The position numbers were made by a program, and so were the translations under genes. The notes under the pieces were generated by a model. The model was given only the letters and a program-made list of their open reading frames with translations, did no database searches and was not told where the DNA came from. A stretch of DNA of 64,000 bases from Schizochytrium sp. TIO01 (Eukaryota > Sar > Bigyra > Thraustochytrida > Thraustochytriidae): positions 5,627,983 to 5,691,982 of the forward strand of contig SMSO01000032.1 in NCBI GenBank assembly GCA_004764695.1, given 5' to 3'. Below, piece by piece: positions 1-12,023 of this stretch (position 1 is the first letter of the stretch; each line of letters begins with the position of its first letter).

Positions 1-3000
1 CGCTATTATTTGTAGAGATAGAAAGTAAAAATATTTGAGTTCCTAAGTACTATCATACTAGTAGTAGTAAATTTTAGTTTTTTATTATTAAAAAAAAGGC
101 AGAAAAAAGCAAAAAAACCAATGAAAAAACACATACTATGAAGTACTAGGTACCTACTACTAGGTGCTGGAAGAGAAGTCAGTGCCTTAGTATAAAATTT
201 ATAACTTCGCTCATGCACAACAGTTGGTTTGTGAAACTTGCTTCAATTACCGCTTACACTCTCCCCTCTGGGTGCTCTTGCTGTGCAAAGTCAGCTGCCA
301 GAGAGAAAGGTCGGCGAGGAAATCCCCAATGTGTCAGCAATATTGCCGCGTTGTAGGTAATGTGCTGTTTCCTCACTGGTAGCCCTCTCTGCCGAATTGA
401 TTATCAATATTTCGACTAGCACGTCTGCACATCGGGCGAGGAAATGGTCAAACCCGATACACATCTTTCATTTGTTTGCTTTCGCGTTTAAATATAGCTG
501 TTTCAAAATAGCACTGGCACGCCTCACTTGACGAGTGTCATCATCATTCGAAGACCACGTAATCCATACGACGACACCAACATCGATGATGGCAGTGTGG
601 CTATTCAAGATTGCCTTTGTCGCCCTCTGAGGGTTTTCACTCAAACTGATCTACCAGACTGTCGTCACTCCAGAACTTTGTGATACTCAAATATCGTGCC
701 CATGCCTTTAGGAAAGACCATCACTGTTGTGGCACGACCTCTTCAAATATCTAAAGCTCTGCTCGCATCTTAACAGGAGCATGTTTATTTTCAGTGCGAG
801 TAGGGCAGAGTTACGATTTTCTCTGATTTGAGCCATCGATTCTTTCATTCTCATTTTATGATTTTTTCTACTACGATTTCTCCGAATCAGAAGAATTGTT
901 ACAAAGACTACCGAACGTACCCCTTAATCAGTATTTATCCTATCACCCGACTTTATTTCTATTTTCCTTCTGTGTTCAGCATCGTGCCTTGCTGCATCGC
1001 ACAATACTCTTTGTTCATTTATTCCGAGCCATTTGAGTGACGGTTGGCTTGAAATCCTCGTTCGTCATGTATGAGCCATCAAGATACAAACTGTTCCAAT
1101 CAACATAACTCCTCTATGAATTGCATGTCAAGGGACCTACCTGTAAAGAACAACGGCACAATAAGAATGGCTCAAAACTATATTTTTTTACTGATAGCAT
1201 CACCAAAAACCCCATCCTCGCTAGAATGGGTAGTACGCATCTATTCTCTGCTCAGACTGCTAAGATTCATCGTCACCACGAAAGGGACCGCTCGGGGTCT
1301 TCCAGGCCACGTGCGAGCTGAGGGAGCTCTAAAAATTGTCTATATCTAGAGAAACTCCGCTCATAGTTGCAGGCACCTTGCTCACTGCGATGCTGCAAAG
1401 GCGAATGCACATGCAGACAAAAGGGAAAAGGGAAACACGCAGCTCAAACCTGCTCAGCAGAGTGGTCATCACGAGAGGAGATGCTGCACTACCTACTACT
1501 GCCTACCTAGAGGTGCTCACTCTATCGGAGGTAGGTAGGTAGCTAGCTACCTAGGCCTTGCTCCAACGACAAAGAGTTTCATGATACCCCTTCAAGTGTG
1601 TCCTGGCGCATGCCTATCAGGGTAATGTAGCCTGATGTGAATGATGGCCACGTGCAGGGTAAGGGCAATCAAGATACTCTTTGCATCTGAACCAGCATGC
1701 CTCTTGGTAAAGGTGTGCACAAGTTGCTAAAAGTTTACTAATGATCAATATAATATAAGGTTGGTAGAAAGGTCACTCTAGACCCTTTTAAAATAAAATA
1801 AAATTAAAATTAATAATTTAATTTAAAAAGAAAGAAATAGGCCTAGTTAGTGCACCTCGCTACTTCTTCTTTCCAAAGGTAATTTTAGAACATAATAATC
1901 TTTAATATTTTATAAAAATTAAAAAGGCCTCAAACCATTCAACTCTACGCACATCCACCATGACCACAACAGTATTCAATTGCCTCCTTTGTCCCTGTTT
2001 GGAACAATATTCATCTAGCTCGGGACAGGTGAGCTAGATCACAACGATTTAGGGAATGCCATGCTCGCGATAGTACTTTGACAAATATTTGACTCTGCCT
2101 TTTTTCCTTTTTTGAATTAAAAATGTCCATATCTTCAATCGCTCCGCATTCCTGATCCTTGACAGTTCAAGTTTGAGGTTCCTGAGAATACTACTGGGTA
2201 GCTACATAGTAGCTAAATAGCTTGATAAGACATAATCATACAATTTCTAGCCTGAGGCTCGAAAAAGAAAAGTTCTCTTCAAGAAGAAGATACCTCTGTG
2301 ACTACTTTTTAGAGTTGAATTGTTGCTCGTTCCCTGGTAAGAAGAAGGGAGATTTTACTTATCAGAGTATTGGCACAAGCTCCTTTTCAATCTTAGTAAA
2401 TGGAGTTGCGGCATTATAACATACGAACAAGAATATTATATTTTTAATTGAAGCCTCGGCGTCCTGAATCGCATATCATCAGCCGAGGTCGCAAGCAAAA
2501 AGGTAGTTTGTACCTAGGCAGCAGGGCACAAGCCAAGCTCGTTTGCTGGGACTGTTAGGAAGAAACGGCTTTCAGTCATCTTTGGAACGGAAGCTGGAGG
2601 GCCACGACGCATTTCATAAATGGCATCATTACCTAGCTAGCACCGTGGCCTAGCCTAGTTGATATCTACGACTAATATAGTAGTAGTAGAAATGGGAGTT
2701 GGTGTTGGACCTAGAGGCTTTTATCTAGTGTGTATCACGTAGGCTTACACTTGCCTGCGCAGCGCACACCTATCATGTCATGCAAGGTTTAAAATCGAGA
2801 AAGACATTTAACCTGAACAACAGCATGATGTCAGAAACCCTCGTTTCGTGAGAAAATGAATTATTCTAGTCTGGCCAAATATCTAGTGTCGCTTGTAGCT
2901 TGATCTCTCGAGTAAAAACTAAAAGTTCCGAGTCTGTTTGCTACTCATTAATCATGGAGACATCGGTCGATCAATCGATCCATCAACCAAATACCAAGTT

Positions 3001-3919
3001 GAGCAGGAGCTATTCATCACAGTGGTTTGAGTTTATATATCCTCGTGCTTCCAGTAGGTGAGTAATTCCTCAAGTTGGCTCATAACGATACAGATTAGTT
3101 TTGAAGGTTGCGCCCGTTTGAAGCTTGAACTTGGGAAAAAAGCTTTCATTCAAGTTTGGCAGATCTCACCTGAAGCAGGTGATGTATGTTTGTCGACTTT
3201 TGGGTAAGTAAGGGTACGTCGTTGTAGGTTCTTAAATGTCGTGTGTACTCAACTCTCCGCTATCATGATGTCATGCCTACCTACCTAAGGTAGAAAGAAG
3301 CAAACAAGCTATCTAGGTGGGTCTTTCACTTCAAGCCCAAAAAACACGGGTTCTACCTACTTCTAGTGGTGGATTTGTATTTATATTTCCTGGCTGTAAC
3401 TATTATTCGTACTGAGGGTTAGGTACTTAATTTTAACCACTCTTCAAATATCAGAATCAAGAGAGCACTCTGCGGACAGATATTTCACTTTGTGTATCTG
3501 GTGTGAATGCAAGTTTTATGATATAATTGTAAGCCGAATATGGAAAGAAAATCAAGGATAACTAATGATTTGATTTGACCTGAGTTCTCACATAAGTAAT
3601 AGGTGTAGCATCTGACCTGAGCAAGATTAGGAGCAAGAAGGTTCTGATAAATATTACATGTCAATAGGAGAACGCTCTAAATTGTTAACGTTTCATTTGA
3701 AGGGCAGTCCGGACATTAGTCTGAGCATGGATACCATGATAATCATCGTTGTTTTTCGTTTATAATTGGAAAAGACTATGTTAAATTCTTACGAATATAG
3801 TTCTTGACTTTAAGCGTCATATGATCCTTGGCACCAACCTTTTCATAACTACAAATAGTCCTCACAAGATTGTCAAGGACAGAAATAACGCGACCGAGCA
3901 CGGGAGTAGAAACTCAATC
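1..3919. other. Intergenic spacer, no supported gene
   Basis: No reading frame here looks like protein: the longest are under 100 codons and have no recognisable composition. The sequence is A/T-rich and dotted with short imperfect palindromes built from TAGG/CCTA words, for example around 143-168, 1490-1555, 2512-2520, 2630-2640 and 3275-3345. I saw no tRNA-like or rRNA-like sequence. It probably includes the downstream region of the minus-strand glycosyltransferase gene. Confidence 0.6.
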
Positions 3920-5953
3920 TTAAGCGCGACGCGTAGAAAAGAAGTAGGAAGCTGGCTTACGTTGAAAGATCTTGTCGCGAGCAAGCCTGATAGCAGCTGT
4001 GAAATCTTCATCGAAAGTGTAGTCAAAGTTCCCTTCATCAGTACGTGCTGAGCACCGCAGAGGTTGCTGGACGAAATGATACAAATCTGCGCTTGACGCA
4101 AGGGTGTTGCCAGTAGCGATATTACTGTAAACTCCACAAGTCACTTCGATAATAATTGTGCCTGGGCGAACAAACATTATATTACCGAATTGACCGCCAT
4201 GGGGCATGAGGATAATATCAGCTTCGTGGAACGCATGAGCTTGCTCCTCAGGTGTCAGTTTCGCAAAGTCTGGCACAGCGGTGATATCAACAAAGGGAAG
4301 TTTTTCCTTAGCCACCTCCAGGAAAGACTCAATATTCTCAAAGTCACGACGTCTCCCCTTTTCACCCTTGGTATGATGAGCATACATGAGCATTCTATAA
4401 CGCTGTTTAGATGTCTCAGAAGCGGGCATCGAAGATCCACTGACCACTGAATGAAGCATTTCAGCAAAGCGTTCATTCTCGGGTTGGGCACGATTCGGGA
4501 GAGGCAAACCGTATGTATCTCGCATACGCTGCTGCACCCATTTGATAAGAGGGGGTTCTGAATGTGGGTTACGACGATTCCATGCATTAGAAAGTACAAT
4601 TGCGTTTGAAAAGCATGACATTACATTTGAGAAGGTCGGTAAAAGATTGCCCATCTCTTTATCATCTTGAGGCTGGACAATGACTCCTAAATGACGCAAG
4701 ACATTACAAAGCCAGATGGACTCCTCACACATTGTTGTCTGGTGAGAAATAATATAGTCAAAATATTTCACACCATGTGTCTCTTGGGCCATCAAGATGG
4801 GAACAATGTTAAAAAAGGTGTCCCAAAGTTGGTGACCTGGATTTCCCTTCACATAGTTAAGAATCAGGACCGGTTTTGTGTAGTAAATTGCAGCGCGTAG
4901 ATCTTCACCAAGGTTACGAGCCCCAGGCGCTTGTCTCTGTCCAAATGCCTCGATCTTTGAGGCATGCTTGTCTGAGCATGTTTGGAAGTCCTTTAGTGAC
5001 TGTGCATTGATTTGGTGCATCCACATCATACCACAGGGGGTTGTGCTCCACTCAGAGTTAATTTGGGGATTTTGACAAGGTACACAACGCTGATCTTTGG
5101 TGTTCGAGGGGTCAAAGTAAACTAGACCCCGTTGCGCACGTTTATTGAGTGAGTCCTGGTTATATGTCACACAAACGTCATGAAAGGAGTAGGCTGAAGG
5201 GTTATCAAACCCCTCAGATTTTTTAAAGCCTGGTTGGCTCATCTCGTTGATAAGTTCTTGCCGACTAAAGCGTGGGTACGCCGGCAGAAATGCCTGGGGA
5301 TCCCATGAGCACAGGGTTTCGTGCTCTGGGCTAAGCAGCATCGCATCATTTTTCATTCCATGCAAATGGTTAGCAACATCCGCTGCAACCGTAGGTGGCA
5401 AGACACTCAGTTTGACATCGAGACTCGGCGCTGGATTAGTTTCATCCAAGAGGCGGGGACCTCGGCCTGTGCAGCCCCCAGGGTTCTGCAGAACCTCTCC
5501 AGAAAGCTTCGTTCTTGTCTTGTCAGACAAGACGTCAATATAACCTTTAGCTACGGCTACAGGATTTGAAGCACCAAGAATCAGAGGGTGATCAAGATAG
5601 TTTTTGAAGATATTACCCACATCAAATCCGCTCAAAGCAGACATCTCCGATAGAGACCGATCGGTTTTTACCATTTTGGATCTGGCATAAGGCTCGAGTG
5701 CGAGGTCAACGTTCTCCAGAGCCAAGCCATCATGACGGAGCTGCTTTGAATATTTGAAGGGATTCACCGCTGTGTAGATGAAAACAAGCACTAGAGCCGC
5801 CGCAATACTAGCTACAACGCGTTTCCTCGAATTGCCCTTGTAGAGTCCTCGGCTCTGGTCAGCATCTGCCTGGTTCAGAGGGTAGTCTCTGCCTGAACCG
5901 CGCGCATTCTGCGAATACCTTGAGCGGCGATTCGTGGGGGGTTTCCCAATCAT
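3920..5953 (-). CDS. GT61-family glycosyltransferase, type II membrane protein
   Basis: Single-exon gene of 677 residues. It has a basic cytosolic N-terminus (about 1-44), one transmembrane anchor (about 45-63, VVASIAAALVLVFIYTAV) and a long lumenal catalytic region, the layout of a Golgi type II glycosyltransferase. The family signature is near the C-terminus: a HEADIILMPHGGQFGNIMF segment (His585 in the PHG triplet) followed by RPGTIIIEV. This matches the GT61 pattern in which an acidic residue plus PHGAGLTN precedes PGS-x-hydrophobic-E. GT61 includes plant xylosyl/arabinosyltransferases and animal EOGT, so the likely role is adding a pentose or GlcNAc to glycoprotein or wall glycan. The acceptor cannot be told from sequence. 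Many cysteines in the middle (about 290-330) suggest lumenal disulfides. The ATG at 5953 is the only start that keeps the basic tail and anchor. Confidence 0.8.
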   Translation of the reverse strand: MIGKPPTNRRSRYSQNARGSGRDYPLNQADADQSRGLYKGNSRKRVVASIAAALVLVFIYTAVNPFKYSKQLRHDGLALENVDLALEPYARSKMVKTDRSLSEMSALSGFDVGNIFKNYLDHPLILGASNPVAVAKGYIDVLSDKTRTKLSGEVLQNPGGCTGRGPRLLDETNPAPSLDVKLSVLPPTVAADVANHLHGMKNDAMLLSPEHETLCSWDPQAFLPAYPRFSRQELINEMSQPGFKKSEGFDNPSAYSFHDVCVTYNQDSLNKRAQRGLVYFDPSNTKDQRCVPCQNPQINSEWSTTPCGMMWMHQINAQSLKDFQTCSDKHASKIEAFGQRQAPGARNLGEDLRAAIYYTKPVLILNYVKGNPGHQLWDTFFNIVPILMAQETHGVKYFDYIISHQTTMCEESIWLCNVLRHLGVIVQPQDDKEMGNLLPTFSNVMSCFSNAIVLSNAWNRRNPHSEPPLIKWVQQRMRDTYGLPLPNRAQPENERFAEMLHSVVSGSSMPASETSKQRYRMLMYAHHTKGEKGRRRDFENIESFLEVAKEKLPFVDITAVPDFAKLTPEEQAHAFHEADIILMPHGGQFGNIMFVRPGTIIIEVTCGVYSNIATGNTLASSADLYHFVQQPLRCSARTDEGNFDYTFDEDFTAAIRLARDKIFQRKPASYFFSTRRA

Positions 5954-6179
5954 CGCAGGGTCTAGATCAGCGTCGATTGCCGTAGCCGACTCTGATTTAT
6001 GTTGGTTTGCTTGCCTTTCTAGTTTCGTTTTATTTTGGCATCCAAGTCTTTTCCCTGAGTTGATATAGGAAATCAGATTTTAATTATAATTTTTTCTTTC
6101 CAATTTAAAAAAACGACCAAAGGCCTAAACTATTTCACTCAATGACAGTTTGGACCAGTATAGCCCTAGTTCTTTAAAG

Positions 6180-6218
<39 letters not shown>

Positions 6219-7269
6219 TTGATTTTGCTGTTACAATGGCTGCATCCGTCATCATGTGACATTGGATGATCTTTATGCAGCTTCTTTAGCAAAGGCTACA
6301 AAGTCATCTTCTTCATTTGAGGGCTAGCACTACCAGCCTTTCATCAAGCTATCCAACCTGGCAGAAAAATTATATGGAAAAAAGAAAAAAGGAAAAAAAG
6401 AAAAGAGAATTTGAAGAAAAGTTATAGAACCATATTCTTCGCGCTACTTTGTATGATCTGAGGTGGCATAATAGTAGTAGGCGCCCAGCCTTGGAAGCAT
6501 GAAGAGCAATGCAAAAAACAAGTTTGACATGGACATCTTTTATAAAAGTAGACTTAAGTACTCTATCATAAGAAGAACCTATTGAGCTGCTGATCCTCTT
6601 CATTCACATAGATGGGTGTGCAATTAATTTCAAAAGGACTTGCAGGATGGGACAAACGAAAGAGATTATCTGTTAGCCTCCTACCTACCCCGTGCCCGCG
6701 ACTGTTCTCATCACTGTCAAACACACCAGAAACGCAACATTTACGGCACCTTTCCTTCAAATGCTATATGTCCATTGATGATCACTGAGAAAAACGAACG
6801 TAGTGTCATTATGTATCCATTCAACTTTATTTACCGCATGCAATGATTTCAATCGGCACTTATTCTATTGACGTGAAAACCTGCAAAAGAAACTTGCATG
6901 GGGATTCGTCAATAAGGTTGTGATCACCATAGACTATAATGTCCTCTGATTAGATTGGTACGTTTTTAGGGAGATTTTATGCTGACAATTTTGAGATAAG
7001 CAGTTTGTATTAGATTTGAAAATAAATTGTATAGGCAAGTTAATCCTTTACATGAGATCAAGGTTAAGATGGCAATGGCACGCATCAAGCTTTAGTGACG
7101 GCTGGTATCATCCAAGGAATCTAACAGAAAGAGGGTAGTACGTGGTACCTGATAAACATAAAAAGAGAGTTCAAGATAGATGGTTTATAAGATAACAACA
7201 AAGTGTCTACTATGAAGAAGACGCAAAATCGTTGTAGTTGCTGTTTTCGTAGTCTTCGTCAAAAAAAAA
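5954..7269. other. Intergenic spacer between GT61 and eIF5 genes
   Basis: Holds the upstream region of the GT61 gene and the downstream region of the eIF5 gene (both minus strand). It contains one GATA/GA microsatellite and A-rich runs at about 6376-6415. I see no credible coding region. Confidence 0.6.
6177..6218. repeat. GATA/GA microsatellite
   Basis: About six GATA units run straight into about ten GA dinucleotides. It lies in spacer, upstream of the GT61 gene start. Confidence 0.9.
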
Positions 7270-8694
7270 TTAGTCCTCCTCGTCAGTGTCGCTCTCGCTA
7301 TCAGTATCGTCAGCATCCATGTTGACAGCACCAAAGACGGAGTTGCCAGCAGGGGCGCCAGTACCAGCGTCAGAACCATCCTCGTCATCAGAGCCGTCCT
7401 CGTCAGAGTCCTCATCAGAGCCCTCCTCAACAGAGTCGAGCCACTGGACAATGGGAGCAGCGTTCTTCTTCACAGCTTCCACGGTGGCGTCATCGACAAC
7501 AACACGGACGTGCTTGGGCACGAGGGTGCCGTTAAACCACTTGCGGATAACGTCCTCCTCAACGACCTCCTCGTCGTAGAGGCTCTTGAGTACGAGCGGC
7601 ACAATCTTGAGAGCGGTGGTGCGCTTGGCATCATCCTCAGCACGTGCAACAGACTCCTCGAGGCAGGAGAGCACCTCAAGCTGGAGGGGCTCGGACTGGG
7701 CCAGGAGAGCGAGTCCATCCATGTACTTGGCAATAGCAGTAGGCGGCTGGTCGGCAACCACAGCGTAAAAGTAGATTGCGATGGCATCGATCTTGCGAAG
7801 TCCGCACTTGCTCTGGTAGTTGAGGACTTGCTTGACGACATCGTCGTTGCTGAGGCTCGGGTTCTCGGCCACCGCAGCACGAAGCTTCTCTACAGAGTCC
7901 TCCAACGCGGCGGCATCCGCAATGGTAAGAACCTCAATCTCAGCCACCACACCGTTGACATCAGCCTCATCCTCAGAATCAGAATCAGATTCAACAGCCT
8001 TAGCCTTGGACTTGGATTTGTCCTTCTTCTCCTTCTTCTCCTTCTTTTCCTTCTTTTCCTTCTTTTCCTTCTTCTCCTTCTTTTCCTTCTTTTCCTTCTT
8101 CTCCTTCTTTTCCTTCTTCTCCTTCTTCTCACTGCGCTTGTCGGAGGAGGCAACAGACTCCTTTTCGGAATCGTCACCAGCCTCGCTTCCGCCCTCTTGC
8201 TTCTTCTTCTTGCGGTCCTTCTTACGGGTGGAAGTGTCAGTAGTAGCAGTGGCATCCTTGAGAATGGCAGTACAGAGCTTGTGGGAGTTGTCGGCCTCAC
8301 TGTCTGCGCCGCAGGCAATGCAGTGCAGCCAGATGGTGGCAGACTTCTTCTTGCCCTTGATGAACTGGTTAGTCTCGGGGTTCTGGCACGAGCCACAAAG
8401 CACGAACTTCTGGATGTACTTGAAAAGCATCTCCTGGAGATCCGCGGTCTCGAAGGCGCCGTTAACGATCGCACGGTCAGCCTTCTCCTCGTAGCGGCTC
8501 ATGGCGCCGAGCTCACAGCCAAAGAACTTGGTCACCTGAGCGGTGGGGCGGTGCAGAGCAGTGGCGATGTCGGAACAGTTCACGATCACGGTCTTGATAC
8601 CGTTGCCGCGGCCCTCGATCTTGCCCACGAGCTTGGGCATCTTGTAGCGGTACGAAGGGTCATCGGACCCGTTAATATTGAGCGTGGTGGACAT
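7270..8694 (-). CDS. EIF5: Translation initiation factor eIF5
   Basis: eIF5 is the GTPase-activating protein for eIF2 in the 43S pre-initiation complex and bridges eIF2, eIF3 and eIF1. The N-terminal eIF2B/eIF5 domain begins in the classic way, with YRYKMPKLVGKIEGRGNGI. Choosing the ATG at 8694 rather than the in-frame one at 8721 puts the catalytic arginine of YRYKMP at residue 16, as in other eIF5 proteins (Arg15). A C-x2-C...C-x2-C zinc ribbon follows (FVLCGSC ... CIACG). A Lys/Glu tract of about 35 residues, mostly KKE repeats, separates it from a C-terminal W2/HEAT domain and an Asp/Glu tail that binds eIF2-beta and eIF1 in known eIF5. The length of 474 residues exceeds the usual ~400-430 because of the KKE tract. 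Single exon. Confidence 0.95.
   Translation of the reverse strand: MSTTLNINGSDDPSYRYKMPKLVGKIEGRGNGIKTVIVNCSDIATALHRPTAQVTKFFGCELGAMSRYEEKADRAIVNGAFETADLQEMLFKYIQKFVLCGSCQNPETNQFIKGKKKSATIWLHCIACGADSEADNSHKLCTAILKDATATTDTSTRKKDRKKKKQEGGSEAGDDSEKESVASSDKRSEKKEKKEKKEKKEKKEKKEKKEKKEKKEKKEKKEKKDKSKSKAKAVESDSDSEDEADVNGVVAEIEVLTIADAAALEDSVEKLRAAVAENPSLSNDDVVKQVLNYQSKCGLRKIDAIAIYFYAVVADQPPTAIAKYMDGLALLAQSEPLQLEVLSCLEESVARAEDDAKRTTALKIVPLVLKSLYDEEVVEEDVIRKWFNGTLVPKHVRVVVDDATVEAVKKNAAPIVQWLDSVEEGSDEDSDEDGSDDEDGSDAGTGAPAGNSVFGAVNMDADDTDSESDTDEED
8021..8130 (-). repeat. In-frame KKE-coding trinucleotide tract in eIF5
   Basis: Low-complexity run of TTC/TCC/TTT on the plus strand that codes Lys-Lys-Glu repeats in eIF5. 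It creates long antisense open frames that are artefacts. Confidence 0.9.
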
Positions 8695-10883
8695 CTTGGC
8701 GAAGTAGGTTTGCTGTGCCACTAATGTCTTGAATTTATTGAATGTATTGAGTGTTTTGAGTCGAGATAGGTTGAATTGAGCGAGTGAATCCGCTCAAAAA
8801 CTCTCCTCTCGAATGCGAATATGCGAATTGAACCAAGTGGCAACGAGCGAGTGAACGCTTTGAAGTCTGTCTACCTTAACCGCGAGTTTCTCCGGTGTGG
8901 TCTGCGAAGCTGCTTAGAGAACAAAATTTTTGTTGGCTGCAATCACGACCTGCGAAAACAGTCCCCGTCAAGCTGTCGTATCCTCTCCACGTCCCGGGCA
9001 TACACCGTCATGCAGACACGATGGCGGCGTTAAAGAACTTTTTTCACGAACGAGAGGACTACCAGTCCTTTCTCCGCGACAACGGCGAAACGCTTGCTAC
9101 TCCTCACGAGCGACGTAACTGAACCAGACCTAGGTTTCCACGCACGAGATCAGGCTTTGATGCTCTTGGAGAGGCAGCAACCGGCGCTCAGGGAGCGAGA
9201 AAGAGGCGCGAAACAAAGAAGGAAACAAATAAAGAGGCGGAGAAGAAGAAGCAAGCAAACAAATAGACAAACAAATAGACAAATAGATAATCAATAACTA
9301 GATACTACAGTTTATCACTTATAGTCAAGCAATACATCAATCGATCAGTTTAAACCAAGAGAGTGAAACAACAGAGGGATAGTAGTGTGGTAAACCACTA
9401 AAGCCTACTTGCACCGAGGTATTTTCTACTGTGCGACCAGTTTGCTCCATTTGAAGGAAAGTTTATGTCACTTGTGAGGGGAATACTTCACTGTATCTGG
9501 CTCAAGGCCATTCATTCCTGTTGCTCAGTGGAGTAGGAGGGAGTTGCCACTGGACTAAAATATAGAGTTAGGAGGAGGTACAGAGGAATTTGACTTTGAA
9601 TTAGCAGAGTGGGAAACGCAGTGAGATACAGAGGAGTGAAGGGGGGGGAATTGTTGACAAAGCTGTAAGTGGGTACTTTTGAAAATAATCTTCAGTGGGG
9701 ACAAAACTTAAGCACACTGAGAATGAGATGACGCAGTGGAGAACAAAGAGAAGAAGATGAAGAGACTCATTGTAGGTTTAATAGGAGGTGCGCCCACTAG
9801 CTAACTGCTAACACCCACGTTATTACTTGCTTACCAGACGACTCGGAACACTAGGCACGTAGTTCAATCGTAGGCCTAATAACAATATGCTAACTGTGGC
9901 TATCCATCTTTCTATGTGGGTATTTGAGTCTTGGAGTTCTCCTCTTAGGCATATGCCTATTTATAACAGTGAAATCAATTGATTACGCGCATGGACAATT
10001 CAAGTGTGACCAAACTACGGGAAGCCTTAGGCGCGCAAGATGGAGCACCATCACACTCCTGTGTGGTAAGCGCAATTGTATAATCAGTCGAAAAAATATA
10101 GTCAACGTCCTGAGCTTTGCGGCCAGGTAGAATAGTCTGTTGAATTTTTGCCCTGTTCAACCTGGTGTTACTTTAACGGAGTTCGGTAAAATAGTAATAG
10201 GCACCATGGTAAATTTTTCTCAGGAGCAACTCACTCTTACCAATCAGAGGCAATGATAAGTTAAGATCTATACGTAAATAAAACCTCAAGTTAAACAATC
10301 ATTCATTGTGAGGATTTTGAACGATGATGAATGTTATAAAATTTGACTTGCTACAGTTCGTGCCTTGCAAATGTTACAATACAGTGCTATTTGCAATTTC
10401 TTGTGAATTGCTCAGTGCTGGATCTGTTCGCACTGCTCTTAGGTCCCAGAGATCTCTATTCATTGTTAAATATCCTCAGATGAAGATTCCAAGACCCATC
10501 CTACTCGCAGACCTCAATAATAAAAACAATTTCTTCACAACATATTTTGAAGCAACATGTTGAAACACATAGGCTTGCTGGTGAAGCCAGATAATTATGA
10601 TCGTCTAAAAATGCAAAGTACAACAGGTATATGGCACTCCTGTTCGCAAGCTTGTCAATGGAGCAACCGCATGGTAAGGGCATGTACTTGACTTTGTATA
10701 CTAGTGATTACCCAAGATGAGTTGGTAGAAGCTATTAGTGGCTAGGTAGTGTCTACTTAGTACGTAAAGTCAAGAATTCTAACCTGCGCAAAGGTTTAAT
10801 TTAAGAAACGCTGGACCTTGTCAACAGCTCTTGCTTCAAAGATTGTGAGCTGTGCTTGTAACTAAACTCACCCCAGTATTGTA
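8695..10883. other. Spacer between eIF5 and the dehydrogenase gene
   Basis: Upstream region of both the divergent eIF5 gene and the plus-strand dehydrogenase. A 33-codon ATG frame at 9021-9122 (plus) has gene-like composition and a clean ATG context. It matches nothing I know and could be a short upstream exon or chance. The region 9200-9300 is purine-rich with AAACAAATAGAC repeats. Nothing else is supported. Confidence 0.5.
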
Positions 10884-12023
10884 ATGCGTGGGGTGGTGTT
10901 ACGGCCTGGGCGTGGCGCGGTCTTCGAAACCGATGTGCCAGAGCCCGAACTGACCTGCGATGATCTCGGACACAGCTGGGCTCTCGTTCGTGTGCTTCGA
11001 GCAGGCCTCTGTGGCACAGATATTGAGATGGTTGAGGGCTATAAGGGAGGATTTGAGGGTGTCTTTGGACACGAATTTGTCGGCGAAGTAGTAAAAATCT
11101 CTGGCGAAAACCATGGCAAGATTCACATTGGTCAGCGTGTGGTAGGTGAGATCAACATGCCATGCCACAAATGTGCAGTCTGCGCAAAGGGCATGGATAC
11201 AGTGGCTGCTCGCAACCACTGTCTTGACCGCAAGTGTTTGGGGATCTGGAATCATGGTGGTACATTTGCTGAGTTCCTGACGCTGCCTGTAGCGAACCTC
11301 TTTGCAGTGGATGACTCTATCCCAGATGAGATCGCGTGCTTTGCAGAACCTGTAGCAGCTGCATGCCGCATCACCGAACAATTAGAAAAAGAGTTCTTTG
11401 TGGGAAATCCTTTGCCAAACGCTCCTCCTCAGATTAACGTTGCAGTGATCGGGGATGGGAAGCTTGGACTCCTCATCACTGCAGTTCTCTTGGAGCAGTT
11501 GCCACGCATCGTTTATGACAAAGGCGGGAGGTCCAAAGTGACACTATTTGGACGTCACCAGGATAAGATTGATATTATTGCGTCCCAACCTTGGAAGACT
11601 GAGTTTGAGGCTGTACAAAGCACACCCGAGGCAATTGCGGCGCACGAGTCCTGCTTTGATTTATGCGTGGAGGCGACTTCTGCTCCTGCAGGCTTTGCTG
11701 CAGCTACTCATATAACGCGGCCGCTGGGTACCATTGTATTAAAAACTACGTGTTCGCCTACTAAAACTGATGCAGGCGGTGCAGAAGCAACTCTTGCAAC
11801 GTCGAATCAGGCCCGCACAGCCCTTGTTGTAAAAGAGCAGCGTGTTGTTGGCAGTCGTTGTGGCCCCTTTGAGCCAGCTGTGGCCTTTTTACGCGACAGT
11901 TCCTCAATCAGAGCCGTGCTCTCACAAATGCTGCAACATGTATATCCTTTAGAAGAATTTGCTGCGGCCATGGCAAAGGCTCGTAGTAAAGGTGTACTTA
12001 AAGTTCAACTCCAAGTAGCTTGA
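10884..12023 (+). CDS. Zinc-dependent medium-chain alcohol dehydrogenase (MDR superfamily)
   Basis: 379 residues, single exon. The GroES-like N-terminal domain carries the catalytic zinc ligands Cys43 (GLCGTD) and His63-Glu64 (GHEFVGEV), with Glu155 (FAEPVA) as the likely further ligand. A structural-zinc lobe follows, with Cys94, Cys97, Cys100 and Cys113. A Rossmann NAD(P)-binding domain follows with G190-D-G192-K-L-G195. The GHEF, GI.NH.GTFAEFLTLP and AEP segments place it with the less-characterised MDR alcohol/threonine-dehydrogenase-like enzymes that oxidise a secondary or sugar alcohol; the substrate is unknown. The spacing between the third and fourth structural cysteines (12 residues) is longer than the usual 7. 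No targeting peptide is seen, so a cytosolic enzyme is likely. Confidence 0.88.
   Translation: MRGVVLRPGRGAVFETDVPEPELTCDDLGHSWALVRVLRAGLCGTDIEMVEGYKGGFEGVFGHEFVGEVVKISGENHGKIHIGQRVVGEINMPCHKCAVCAKGMDTVAARNHCLDRKCLGIWNHGGTFAEFLTLPVANLFAVDDSIPDEIACFAEPVAAACRITEQLEKEFFVGNPLPNAPPQINVAVIGDGKLGLLITAVLLEQLPRIVYDKGGRSKVTLFGRHQDKIDIIASQPWKTEFEAVQSTPEAIAAHESCFDLCVEATSAPAGFAAATHITRPLGTIVLKTTCSPTKTDAGGAEATLATSNQARTALVVKEQRVVGSRCGPFEPAVAFLRDSSSIRAVLSQMLQHVYPLEEFAAAMAKARSKGVLKVQLQVA

Noticed and set aside
1071-1542. Overlapping short plus-strand frames
   Set aside because: Unusual composition, no conserved motif and overlapping alternatives in several frames; typical chance frames.
7510-8724. 404-codon plus-strand frame covering the eIF5 gene
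   Set aside because: Pure antisense shadow: Leu-rich low-complexity product caused by the KKE tract, with eIF5 certain on the other strand.
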